From positions 52,197 through 116,196 of the forward strand of contig JAIUPA010000029.1 of the NCBI GenBank assembly GCA_020161665.1: a DNA stretch of 64,000 nt. The letters run 5' to 3'. Under the pieces are notes generated by a model that saw only the letters and a program-made list of their open reading frames with translations, ran no database searches and had not been told where the DNA came from. Source of the DNA: Pseudomonadota bacterium. Its GTDB lineage: Bacteria > Pseudomonadota > Alphaproteobacteria > Rhizobiales > Rhizobiaceae. Position 1 is the first letter of the stretch; each line of letters begins with the position of its first letter. The translations under genes were made by a program, and so were the position numbers. Positions 52,877 through 61,107 of this stretch are shown here, one piece after another.

Positions 52877-52915
52877 GCAGGCCCTGACGCAAGCGTACGC
52901 GTTTGCGGCGTTCAT

Positions 52916-53026
52916 CCTTCTCCCCTGTGGGGAGAAGGTCGCGGCAGCGGGTTGAGGGGGAATAACGAGAACTTTCTGCCCCCTCATCCGACCCTTCGGG
53001 CCACCTTCTCCCCGGTGGGGAGAAGG
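52916..53026. repeat. Pair of inverted rhizobial palindromic repeats
   Basis: Two facing copies of one element. The left copy has CCTTCTCCCC-TGT-GGGGAGAAGG then GGGTTGAGGGGG. The right copy (from 52979) runs CCCCCTCATCCGACCC, then CCACCTTCTCCCC-GGT-GGGGAGAAGG. Each holds its own hairpin, and the facing copies can pair. Elements of this look are scattered through rhizobial genomes. Confidence 0.75.
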
Positions 53027-53134
53027 AAAAAGCGGCACCGCTGCCACGTTTGCGGAACCACCGGGATGCATCAAGATCGGGGGATCGCGCATTGATCCAT
53101 CGGCCCCTGAAAAAGGTCGCCAACCTCTCTGTTC

Positions 53135-53209
53135 GTCATGGTCGGGCTTGACCCGACCATCCATAAGTCATTGAAACGATGGATCCTCGGGTCAAGCCCG
53201 AGGATGACG
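53135..53209. repeat. Rhizobial palindromic intergenic repeat, copy 2
   Basis: Same two-palindrome unit as 1611-1686: GGTCGGGCTTGACCCGACC then CCTCGGGTCAAGCCCGAGG, here with a perfect second palindrome. The flanks (AAAGGTCG...AACCT on the left, GGTTTGTC...AACCTC on the right) are also shared by the two copies. Confidence 0.8.
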
Positions 53210-53305
53210 GAAGTGGCGAAGGCAGGGGTTTGTCGTTAACCTCCCATTTCATCCGATGCTGAAACGGGTTAGGTTCCGAAAATCGGAACCAGAGGCATTG
53301 CGTCC

Positions 53306-54250
53306 ATGCGCTTCACGCTCAGACAACTCGAATACTTCATCGCAGCCGGGGAGACCGGCTCGATCACGCAGGCCTCCGAGCGGATCAACATTTCGCAGCC
53401 GTCGATCTCGACCGCGATCTCTCAGCTTGAGCAGGAACTGGACGTGCAGCTGTTCGTGCGCCACCACGCGCAGGGCTTGTCGCTGACGGCTCCGGGCCGC
53501 ACCCTGCTTCTGGAAGCCAAGCGTCTGGTGGAACAGGCGGAATCGCTCTATGGCGTCGCTTCGGAAGCCAGCGAGGAAGTGCGCGGGCAGTTGAATGTCG
53601 GCTGCCTGACGACGCTGGCCCCGATGATCCTGCCGGAACTGGCGCTTTCCTTTACCTCAGGCTTCCCGAGGGCCAATGTGCGCCCTCACGCCGATCATCA
53701 GGAAGTGCTGCTGTCGGGTCTTCGCCGCGCGACGATTGATGTCGCCATTACCTACGATCTGCAGATCCCCGATGATGTGGACTTCGCGCCACTGGTGGAC
53801 CTGCCGGTTCATGCGCTGGTCGGGGAAAGCCACCCGCTCGCCCGTCACTCGGCGGTCACGCTTCAGGAGCTGGTGCAGGAGCCGCTGATCTTCCTCGATC
53901 TGCCGCTGTCGGCGGAGTATTTTCTGGCGCTCTTCATGAAGGAAGGGCTTCAGCCGAATATTGCCTTTCGCATTTCTCACCCGGATGTGATCCGCACCAT
54001 GGTGGCGAACGGCTACGGCTATACGCTGGCCAATGTCACGCCGCGCTCGGATACGGCGCTCGACGGTCGAAAAGTGGTGCGTGTTCGTCTCTCCGGTGAT
54101 CATCGCCCCATGACCATCGGCCTTGCGACGTTGAAATCGCTTAGAAAATCACGCCTGATGAGCGCGTTTGAAGGCCACGCACGGGCCTTTATTTCCGATG
54201 CCTATATACCCGGCATGGTCGCACCGGCGATGACGCGCAAGCGGCGCTAA
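53306..54250 (+). CDS. LysR-family regulator of the amine/uptake cluster
   Basis: A 314-residue LysR regulator. The helix-turn-helix is FTLRQLEYFIAAGETGSITQASERI then NISQPSISTAISQLEQELD; the first part is quoted in pieces for length. GLSLTAPGRTLLLEAKRLV leads into the effector domain (LNVGCLTTLAPMILPELALSF, GYGYTLANVTPRSD). The CLTTLAPMILP pattern is seen in regulators next to flavin monooxygenases and transporters, but the effector is not clear. Being the only regulator between the catabolic genes and the ABC importer, it is the natural candidate to control both. Start ATG 53306 gives MRFTLRQLEYF. Confidence 0.88.
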   Translation: MRFTLRQLEYFIAAGETGSITQASERINISQPSISTAISQLEQELDVQLFVRHHAQGLSLTAPGRTLLLEAKRLVEQAESLYGVASEASEEVRGQLNVGCLTTLAPMILPELALSFTSGFPRANVRPHADHQEVLLSGLRRATIDVAITYDLQIPDDVDFAPLVDLPVHALVGESHPLARHSAVTLQELVQEPLIFLDLPLSAEYFLALFMKEGLQPNIAFRISHPDVIRTMVANGYGYTLANVTPRSDTALDGRKVVRVRLSGDHRPMTIGLATLKSLRKSRLMSAFEGHARAFISDAYIPGMVAPAMTRKRR

Positions 54251-54286
54251 AGCATGTCGCGCAAACGTGGGAGCCGGTTTGACGAT

Positions 54287-54309
54287 TGCTTAGGTTCTGC
54301 CTAAGCAGA
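54287..54309. repeat. TGCTTAGG palindrome, copy 2
   Basis: TGCTTAGG-N5-CCTAAGCAGA: perfect 8-base arms at 54287-54294 and 54300-54307. It lies 37 bases past the LysR stop and about 175 bases before the binding-protein gene. It closely matches the site at 23152-23174. Confidence 0.55.
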
Positions 54310-54483
54310 TAAACCGAAAATGATTATTTTCCCGACGAAGGAAGCATGCTTTCCTTTTCTGGTCGCGGCCCGGATGCGGGCGACGGCAAGGGGGCAGGCC
54401 GAACTTGACCGCTGTCCCCGGCGGATTTCGACGAGTGCGCACCCCAAGGGCGCGCCGCCTCAACAAAGAAAAAGGGGAACATA

Positions 54484-55464
54484 ATGAAAATGACCTTTTC
54501 CAAGCTTCGCAAGGCCGCTCTTGCTGCCGGTGTGGCCCTCGTGGCTGCCGGCTCTGCCCATGCCGGTGAAATGAAACTCGGCATGACCACCTGGGTCGGC
54601 TACGGCCCGCTGTTTCTGGCCCGCGACATGGGCTACTTCAAGGAAAACGGCCTGGATGTGAAGCTCGAAATCATCGAGGAATCGGCGCTTTACATGGCCG
54701 CCGCCGCCGCTGGCGAGCTGGATGGCAGCGCCTCCACCATCGATGAAATCATGAAGTACCGCTCCAAGGATGTCTGCTTCAAGGGCGTTTACGCGCTGGA
54801 CGACAGCCATGGTGGCGACGGCGTTCTGGCTCCGAAGGATGTGGCGTCCGTGGCCGATCTGAAGGGTAAGGAAGTGGCCATGAACGAGGGCTCCGTCTCG
54901 CAGTTCTGGTTCAACATTCTTTTGAAGCAGGCTGGCCTGACCGAGAAGGACGTGAAGATCACCAACATGACGGCTGACGATGCCGCTGCCGCCTTCATGG
55001 CCGACCGCGTGCCGGTGGCTGTGACCTGGGAGCCGCACCTGACACTCGCCAAGAAGGAAAACAAGGGTCAGGTTCTGGTCGATTCCTCCAAAACGCCGGG
55101 CCTGATTGTCGACGTGGTGGCGCTGAACTGCGACTACATCGCCAAGAACAAGAAGGATGTGGAAGCGCTCGTCGCCGGTCTCTACAAGGCCAACGAGTTC
55201 ATCAAGTCCAACCCGGAAAAGGCCTATGAAGTCATGGCCAAGGGCGTGGGCGGCTGGCTTTCCGACCCGAAGGACTTCGCTTCTTCGGCAGCTGGCGTGA
55301 ACTTCTACGGCAAGGACCGCAACGCCGAATTCTTCAAGGGCGGCGATGAAGGCGAAGCTGGCAAGCTGATCAAGCTCGGCACGGAAATCTGGGGCGGCTT
55401 CGGCAAGCTCAAGATGGACATCAAGTACGACGACCTCGTCGATCCGTCCTTCCTCGCCAAGTAA
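54484..55464 (+). CDS. ABC importer substrate-binding protein (NitT/TauT type)
   Basis: A 326-residue periplasmic binding protein with a signal peptide (AALAAGVALVAAGSAHAG). The mature protein is a type 2 periplasmic-binding fold of the NMT1/SsuA-like group: TTWVGYGPLFLARDMGYFKENGLDVKL (in part), the hinge GSVSQFWFNILLKQAGL and VTWEPHLTLAKK. Such proteins bring in sulfonates, nitrate-like anions, thiamine precursors or aromatic acids. AAAGGGGAACATA precedes the start. First gene of a binding-protein/permease/ATPase operon between the LysR gene and a GMC oxidoreductase, so its ligand is probably the substrate of the cluster. Confidence 0.92.
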   Translation: MKMTFSKLRKAALAAGVALVAAGSAHAGEMKLGMTTWVGYGPLFLARDMGYFKENGLDVKLEIIEESALYMAAAAAGELDGSASTIDEIMKYRSKDVCFKGVYALDDSHGGDGVLAPKDVASVADLKGKEVAMNEGSVSQFWFNILLKQAGLTEKDVKITNMTADDAAAAFMADRVPVAVTWEPHLTLAKKENKGQVLVDSSKTPGLIVDVVALNCDYIAKNKKDVEALVAGLYKANEFIKSNPEKAYEVMAKGVGGWLSDPKDFASSAAGVNFYGKDRNAEFFKGGDEGEAGKLIKLGTEIWGGFGKLKMDIKYDDLVDPSFLAK

Positions 55465-55576
55465 GCATGGTCCGGGGCATGGGTTCCTCCATGCCCCTTC
55501 CCACACGTGAAGCGGCAACCGCCTTTGCCGCACCCCCGCAAGCCTGCCGCGTGCTGCCGCAGGCGTGGAGAAAGAC

Positions 55577-56377
55577 GTGAGCGAACAGTCTCTTTTCAAG
55601 ACCGTCACCATTCCCTTCAAGCCCATTCCCCGCAGTGTGGCGCTGTCTGCCAGCGTCCTCATCTGGGTCATCGTCATCGCCGGCTGGTTTGCGCTGGCCT
55701 ATTCCGGCACGGTGAAGGACATGTTCCTGCCGAAGCCCGAAGCTGTGGTGACGACCACCATCAAGATGATGGCCGATGGCACGCTGTGGGAGCACATGCT
55801 GGCCAGTGTTCAGGTGGTGCTGATCGGCTTCATCGTCTCGTCGGTCGTGGCTGTGCCGCTCGGTCTGATGATGGGCACCTACCGCATCGTTCAGGCGTTT
55901 TTCGATCCGCTCGTCAATTTCATCCGCTACCTGCCGGTCACGTCTTTCGTGCCGCTCTTCATCCTGTGGATTGGCATTGGCATCGAACAGCGCATCGCCG
56001 TCATTATCTTCGGCATTTTCTTCCAGCAGCTGGTGATGATTGCCGATAATGCCCGCTCTGTGCCGCGCGATCTCGTCAACGCTGCCTATACGCTCGGCAC
56101 CCGCCGCGTCGATACGGTGTTCCACATCGTTCTGCCCGCCACGCTGCCGAATGTTCTCGATGTGCTGCGCGTCACCATGGGCTGGGCCTGGACCTATCTG
56201 GTGGTGGCCGAACTCGTCGCTGCCCGTTCCGGCCTTGGCTATATCTCGCTCAAGGCCATGCGCGGTTTCCAGGTGGATGTGATTTTCATGGCCATCGCCC
56301 TCATCGGCATCCTCGGTCTTGCCACCGACCAGATGTTCCGCATCGTCCGCCGCGTCGTGGCACCCTGGGCCGTGTAA
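55577..56377 (+). CDS. ABC importer permease (NitT/TauT type)
   Basis: A 266-residue inner-membrane permease with six predicted helices (SVLIWVIVIAGWFALAY; VQVVLIGFIVSSVVAVPLGL; and others). The EAA cytoplasmic loop for ATPase contact is AAYTLGTRRVDTVFHIVLPATLP. The FLPKPEAVVTTTIKMMADG and LPVTSFVPLFILWIGIG stretches match TauC/SsuC-type permeases. I place the start at GTG 55577 because GGAG lies eight bases upstream; GTG 55565 would add four residues. Works with the proteins at 54484 and 56391. Confidence 0.92.
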   Translation: MSEQSLFKTVTIPFKPIPRSVALSASVLIWVIVIAGWFALAYSGTVKDMFLPKPEAVVTTTIKMMADGTLWEHMLASVQVVLIGFIVSSVVAVPLGLMMGTYRIVQAFFDPLVNFIRYLPVTSFVPLFILWIGIGIEQRIAVIIFGIFFQQLVMIADNARSVPRDLVNAAYTLGTRRVDTVFHIVLPATLPNVLDVLRVTMGWAWTYLVVAELVAARSGLGYISLKAMRGFQVDVIFMAIALIGILGLATDQMFRIVRRVVAPWAV

Positions 56378-56390
56378 AGGAGTTTGCCTC

Positions 56391-57191
56391 ATGACCGCTC
56401 TCAAGCTTCCGAACGACCCTTCCAGCTCCGATATCGACATCAAGGACGTGGTGCTGCGCTACGGCAAGGGCGAAAACGCCGTGCTGGCCTTGAACGGCAT
56501 CTCCTTCCATGTGGAGCGTAACGAATTCTGCGTCATCGTTGGCCCGTCCGGCTGCGGCAAGTCGAGCCTGCTCTATCTCATCGCCGGTCTGGAAGACCGT
56601 ACCGATGGTTCGATCAGCGTCGGCGGCCAGGTGGTGACGGAACCCGGCCCGGATCGCGGCATGGTGTTTCAGGGCTATACGCTTTTCCCCTGGCTGACCG
56701 TCGCGCAAAACGTGGAATACGGCCCGAAGCGCAAGGGTTATGCCCCGGCGGCGCGCAAGGATACGGTGGAGCACTACCTCGCCGAAGTGGGGCTTTCCAA
56801 GTTCGCCAACCATTACCCGTCGCAGCTTTCTGGCGGCATGAAGCAGCGCGTGGCCATTGCCCGCGCGCTTGCCAACGACCCGGAAGTGCTTCTGATGGAC
56901 GAGCCGTTCGGCGCGCTCGACAGCCAGACCCGCCACTCCATGCAGAAGCTTCTGCTGCGGGTATGGGAAAACACCAAGAAGACCGTTCTCTTCGTTACCC
57001 ACGACATTGACGAGGCCATTCTTCTGGCCGATCGCGTGGTGGTCATGTCGGGGCGTCCGGGCCAGATCAAGAAGGAAATCCGCGTCGATATTCCCCGCCC
57101 CCGCACGATGGACATCATGATGGAGCCGGACTTCATCGCCATGAAGCGCGACATTCTCGAGCTTCTGAAGAACGACGACGACGATCATTAA
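56391..57191 (+). CDS. ABC importer ATPase (NitT/TauT type)
   Basis: A 266-residue ATPase. Walker A is GPSGCGKSS, the Q-loop VFQGYTLFPWLTVAQNV, the signature LSGGMKQRVAIARAL, Walker B LLMDEPFGALDSQTR and the H-loop FVTHDIDEA. These are typical of TauB/SsuB-type proteins (LFPWLTV and FGALD). The C-terminal part has the basic strand MSGRPGQIKKEIRVDIPRPR. ATG 56391 is 13 bases after the permease stop with AAAGGAG upstream. Confidence 0.94.
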   Translation: MTALKLPNDPSSSDIDIKDVVLRYGKGENAVLALNGISFHVERNEFCVIVGPSGCGKSSLLYLIAGLEDRTDGSISVGGQVVTEPGPDRGMVFQGYTLFPWLTVAQNVEYGPKRKGYAPAARKDTVEHYLAEVGLSKFANHYPSQLSGGMKQRVAIARALANDPEVLLMDEPFGALDSQTRHSMQKLLLRVWENTKKTVLFVTHDIDEAILLADRVVVMSGRPGQIKKEIRVDIPRPRTMDIMMEPDFIAMKRDILELLKNDDDDH

Positions 57192-57221
57192 TCCATAAAG
57201 TCAGGCTGGAGACGCGCGACC

Positions 57222-58829
57222 ATGGAAAACGTTGAATTCGACTATATCGTCATCGGTTCCGGTTCGGCGGGTTCGGTGCTTGCCAACCGCCTCAGCGCCA
57301 ATCCGGCCCATCGCGTCTGTCTTGTGGAAGCGGGTGGCAGCGCCGACAGCCTTCAGGTGAAGGTTCCGGCGGGCATTCTTTCGCTCTATGGCAACCCGCG
57401 TTATGACTATGGTTATGTCGGCGTTCCCCAGCCGGAACTGAATAACCGCCGCATTCCGGTCAATCGCGGCAAGGCGCTCGGCGGTTCGTCCATCATCAAC
57501 TCCATGGTCTATATCCGTGGCGCCGCGCAGGATTACGATGAATGGGCGGCCCTTGGCTGCACCGGCTGGTCCTATGCCGATGTGCTGAAGACCTTCCGCA
57601 AGCTGGAGCGCAACCAGCTTTCGCAGGACCCGACCTATCACGGTTTTGACGGCGCGCTTCTCGTCGACAATCCGCAGGACCCGAACGAAGTCGCCAAGAT
57701 GTGGGTTGCGGCGGGCGAGAGTGTCGGCCTGCCGGAAAACCGCGATTTTAATGCGCAAACCCAGTTCGGCCTTGGTATTTACAACGTCACGCAGAACAAG
57801 GGCGAGCGCTTCTCGGCCTATTCCGCCTTCGTCAAGCCGGTGCTCAATCGCCCCAATCTGGTGGTCATGCCAAAGACGGAAGTGCTGAACCTTGTGTTGA
57901 GCGAAGGCCGCGTCAGCGCCGTCAACGTGCTGCGTGAGGGCGAACCGCTGCAACTGGCCTGCCGGGGTGAGGTGGTGCTTTCGGCCGGGGCCATCGGCAC
58001 GCCGCGCATCCTGCTGGCGTCCGGCATCGGCCCGGCGGACGAGCTGAAGGCCGTTGGCGTCTTGCCGATGGTTGATCTCGCTGGCGTCGGCAAGAACCTG
58101 CGCGACCATATTGATGGCATGATCACCATGCGCTCCGACAGCACGAAAACGCTCGGTCTGTCGGTGCCGAACCTGCCTGCCATTCTGGCGGCTCCGTTCC
58201 AGTATTTCACCAAGCGCAAGGGCATGCTCACCACCAATTATGTGGAAGCGGGCGGCTTTGCCAAAACCAAATATGCGGGCGAGATCGCCGACATCCAGTT
58301 CCATTTCGTGCCGGGTTATCGCAGCCATCGCGGCCGTCTGGTGGAATATGGCCATGGCTATGCGGTGCATACCTGCGTGCTGCGCCCGAAGAGCATCGGC
58401 GAGGTGAAGCTCGTCAATGACGGCACGCGGCGCAATCTGGCCATCGACCACCGCTTCTTCACCAACGAACAGGATGCACTGACGCTCACCGAAGGCATCA
58501 AGGTGGCGCGGTCCATCCTCGCCTCCCCGGTTTTCGATCCGGTGCGCGGCCCGGAAATCCTGCCCGGCCCCGGCGTCAACAGCGACGCGGAAATCCTGGC
58601 CTATCTGCGTGCCGAGGCGCTGACCGTCTATCACCCGGTCGGCACCGCCAAGATGGGTACGGACGACATGGCCGTGGTGGACCCTGAAAGCCTGAAGGTT
58701 CGCGGCCTTGCCAACCTGCGCGTGGCCGACGCCTCGATCATGCCGACGCTGATCGGCGGCAACACCAACGCACCCTGCATGATGGTCGGCGACAAGGCCG
58801 CCGACGCCATTTTGGGCGTCGCCGGTTGA
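57222..58829 (+). CDS. GMC oxidoreductase (choline dehydrogenase-like)
   Basis: A 535-residue FAD enzyme that oxidises alcohols to aldehydes. DYIVIGSGSAGSVLANRLS is the FAD Rossmann motif; NRGKALGGSSIINSMVYIRG is GMC signature 1; GAIGTPRILLASGIGP is signature 2. The catalytic histidine is in YHPVGTAKMG, and NTNAPCMMVGDKAAD carries the partner residue (Asn) and FAD contact. Overall similarity is to choline dehydrogenase/alcohol dehydrogenases. It follows the importer ATPase by 30 bases on the same strand, so it probably acts first on, or soon after, the imported compound; the aldehyde dehydrogenase at 51386 could take its product. Confidence 0.93.
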   Translation: MENVEFDYIVIGSGSAGSVLANRLSANPAHRVCLVEAGGSADSLQVKVPAGILSLYGNPRYDYGYVGVPQPELNNRRIPVNRGKALGGSSIINSMVYIRGAAQDYDEWAALGCTGWSYADVLKTFRKLERNQLSQDPTYHGFDGALLVDNPQDPNEVAKMWVAAGESVGLPENRDFNAQTQFGLGIYNVTQNKGERFSAYSAFVKPVLNRPNLVVMPKTEVLNLVLSEGRVSAVNVLREGEPLQLACRGEVVLSAGAIGTPRILLASGIGPADELKAVGVLPMVDLAGVGKNLRDHIDGMITMRSDSTKTLGLSVPNLPAILAAPFQYFTKRKGMLTTNYVEAGGFAKTKYAGEIADIQFHFVPGYRSHRGRLVEYGHGYAVHTCVLRPKSIGEVKLVNDGTRRNLAIDHRFFTNEQDALTLTEGIKVARSILASPVFDPVRGPEILPGPGVNSDAEILAYLRAEALTVYHPVGTAKMGTDDMAVVDPESLKVRGLANLRVADASIMPTLIGGNTNAPCMMVGDKAADAILGVAG

Positions 58830-58845
58830 GGTCGTGAGGGGGCGT

Positions 58846-59748
58846 TCAGGCCGACAACAGGCCGAGAATGCCGCCGACGATCAACAGGCAGCCGGCCAGT
58901 TCGAGAAGGTTCATCCGTTCGCGAAACAGGAACCATGAGGCGGCGAAGGTGAAGATGAGTTCCACCTGCCCCAAGGCCCGCACATAGGCGACCGGCTGCA
59001 GCGCCATGGCTGTGAACCAGCAGGCCGAGCCGAGCACACCGGCAAGACCGACGAGCGAGGACGAGCGCCAGGATTTGGCGACCCGGATGATTTCGCTGCG
59101 GTCGGTCGCCATCATCCAGACCAGCATGTAGAGCGTCTGAAAACCTGTGACACAGGCGAGCGTCACGGCTGCCTGCATGACCGGGTTCGGCCCTGCCAGC
59201 GCAAGCGATGCAGAGCGATAAGCAACCGCCGAAATGCCGAAGACGCTGCCGGAGGCAATGCCGATCAGTGCGGTTTTCCCCGTGATGGCCGTGGCGAGGC
59301 TTTTGGCCGAAAGCGGTGAACGGGCAATCGAAATGAGCATGACGCCGAAAACGCCAACGATAATGGCGATCACCGCGCCGGAGGTGAGCCTTTCGCCGAG
59401 CAGCAGGAAGCCGAAAAGAGCGGCCTGCACCGGCTCGGTCTTCGAATAGGCCGTCCCCACCGCGAAATTGCGCAGCGAGAACATGTGAACCAGCAGGATC
59501 GTCGCATAGATTTGCGCCAGTCCTCCCACAACTGCCCAGAAGGCGAAACGCGGGTTTAACGCGGGAAAGGCATAACCGGCCAGAAGGTGCAGCCCGGTGA
59601 CATAGATCACCGCGACCGGAAAGCCGAAACCGAAGCGCACGAAGGATGCGCCCCGCGTGCCAAGTGACGAACGCAGGTGTTTTTGCAAAGCCGAGCGCAA
59701 ATTCTGCAAGAAGGCGGCGGCAATGGTGATCGGTATCCAGACTTCCAT
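58846..59748 (-). CDS. DMT-superfamily (EamA-like) transporter
   Basis: A 300-residue inner-membrane protein with about ten hydrophobic segments in two similar halves, typical of EamA/drug-metabolite transporters. The second half is the more recognisable: VRALGQVELIFTFAASWFLFRERMN, in part, then LLELAGCLLIVGGILGLLSA; the first half has the equivalent VGTAYSKTEPVQAALFGFLLLGERL. The start at ATG 59748 (MEVWIPITI) begins the first helix. Convergent with the GMC oxidoreductase, 16 bases apart. It may export a product or side-product of the cluster, or be unrelated. Confidence 0.85.
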   Translation of the reverse strand: MEVWIPITIAAAFLQNLRSALQKHLRSSLGTRGASFVRFGFGFPVAVIYVTGLHLLAGYAFPALNPRFAFWAVVGGLAQIYATILLVHMFSLRNFAVGTAYSKTEPVQAALFGFLLLGERLTSGAVIAIIVGVFGVMLISIARSPLSAKSLATAITGKTALIGIASGSVFGISAVAYRSASLALAGPNPVMQAAVTLACVTGFQTLYMLVWMMATDRSEIIRVAKSWRSSSLVGLAGVLGSACWFTAMALQPVAYVRALGQVELIFTFAASWFLFRERMNLLELAGCLLIVGGILGLLSA

Positions 59749-59875
59749 GCGCTTGCGATAGCACGTGGAATGCGTGTCCGAAAAGGAGTGCCGAGACTGT
59801 TTCGGATGAGGGGCAAGCCCCATCCGCCCGACGAACGGGCCGCCGGGCGGGGCTTAAGGCGCAGGGCGTGTCGCG

Positions 59876-60913
59876 TCAGGCGGCCAGAATGACCTTCATG
59901 GCCTTTTCACGGGCTGCATTGCCGAAGATCTCATAGGCTTCGAGAATCTGGCCCAGCGTGAAGCGATGCGTGATCAGCTTGCTCGGATCGAACTTGCCGG
60001 CCTGAACCGTCTTCAACAGCATCGGCGTGGTGTTGGTGTTCACCAACCCCATGGAGATGTTGATGTTCTTGATCCAGAGGTCTTCAATATGAAGATCGAC
60101 CGGCTTGCCGTGAACGCCGACATTGGCGATCTTGCCGCCATTCGAGACGATCTTCTGGCAAATATCGAAAGTTGCCGGAACGCCGACAGCCTCGATGGCG
60201 ACATCGACGCCGAGGCCGCCCGTCATACTCATGACGCTGGCCGCCGCATCTTCAGACCCGACCTGGATCGTATCGGTTGCGCCGAACTGTCGGGCAAGGC
60301 CAAGTCGAGAGGGGTCCATATCGATCATGATGATCTTGCCGGGCGAATAGAATTGCGCCGTCAGCAGCGCCGACATGCCGACTGGCCCTGCCCCGACAAT
60401 GGCGATGGTGTCACCGGGCTTCACGCCCCCGGCCTGCACGCCGATTTCCAGTCCGGTGGGCAGAATATCGGAAAGCATCACCAGTGCTTCCTCGTCAGCG
60501 CCGTCCGGGATGGGATAAAGCGAGTTGTCGCCATGGCGGATACGCACATATTCGGCCTGCGTGCCGTCGATGGTGTGGCCAAGCTGCCAGCCGCCATCGT
60601 CACAATGCGAATAAAGCTGGCGCTTGCAGTTCGGGCACGAACCGCAGGAGGTGATGCAGGAAATCAGAACCGCATCGCCTTTCTTGAAATTGCGCACGGC
60701 GCTGCCAACGTCATCAACGATGCCGACGCCTTCATGGCCGAGCGTGCAGCCTTCGGCAACGGTGGGCACATCGCCCTTCAGAATGTGCAGGTCGCTGCCG
60801 CAGATGGTCGTCTTGGAAATCTTGACGATCACATCCGTCGGTTCCAGCACGACCGGCTTCGGCTTTTCCACCCAGTCCTTCTTGCCTGGCCCGTAATAGA
60901 CAAGAGCTTTCAT
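59876..60913 (-). CDS. Zinc-dependent alcohol dehydrogenase
   Basis: A 345-residue medium-chain dehydrogenase. The catalytic zinc site is CGSDLHILKGD and GHEGVG; the structural zinc site has the four cysteines of CITSCGSCPNCKRQLYSHC (19 residues). The NAD Rossmann motif is VGAGPVGMSALL, with MIDMDPSRLGLAR at the end of the second strand (NAD preferred). VGVHGKPVDLHIEDLWIKNINI is typical of bacterial ADH/threonine-dehydrogenase-like enzymes. ATG 60913 follows GGGAGG. An in-frame ATG at 60967 with its own GAGGAG would add an 18-residue leader MCNLCNMMLRGMPQREVT. Substrate unknown. Confidence 0.9.
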   Translation of the reverse strand: MKALVYYGPGKKDWVEKPKPVVLEPTDVIVKISKTTICGSDLHILKGDVPTVAEGCTLGHEGVGIVDDVGSAVRNFKKGDAVLISCITSCGSCPNCKRQLYSHCDDGGWQLGHTIDGTQAEYVRIRHGDNSLYPIPDGADEEALVMLSDILPTGLEIGVQAGGVKPGDTIAIVGAGPVGMSALLTAQFYSPGKIIMIDMDPSRLGLARQFGATDTIQVGSEDAAASVMSMTGGLGVDVAIEAVGVPATFDICQKIVSNGGKIANVGVHGKPVDLHIEDLWIKNINISMGLVNTNTTPMLLKTVQAGKFDPSKLITHRFTLGQILEAYEIFGNAAREKAMKVILAA

Positions 60914-60927
60914 TGTAACCTCCCTTT

Positions 60928-60939
60928 GGGGCATGCCCC
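60928..60939. promoter_or_regulatory. Perfect palindrome before the alcohol dehydrogenase
   Basis: GGGGCATGCCCC, a perfect 12-base palindrome 15 bases upstream of the main ATG and inside the possible leader. It may be an operator or an RNA hairpin affecting the choice of start. Confidence 0.4.
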
Positions 60940-61107
60940 TCAGCATCATGTTGCACAGGTTGCACATACCGGTCTCCTCATCCGGTTCGAGAGGTGCGCT
61001 GCGGCACCTCATGTCATCCTAGGGCAACACCCGGGCGCAGACGAACCGCGCCCTGATCCATTCGGGAAATCCATGATCCAAACAGGAAGGAAACGACGGA
61101 AAAGATG

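Larger units (their letters stand above)
52877..53305. other. Intergenic region rich in palindromic repeats
   Basis: No gene seen in about 430 bases. It contains the paired palindromes at 52916-53026 and the two-palindrome element at 53135-53209. The LysR gene promoter must be near the right end. Confidence 0.7.

Noticed and set aside
54241..54330. AGCATGTCGCGC... motif after the LysR gene as a terminator
   Set aside because: It resembles half of a dispersed rhizobial palindrome but lacks a full partner arm and a T-run; only the TGCTTAGG palindrome inside it was kept.
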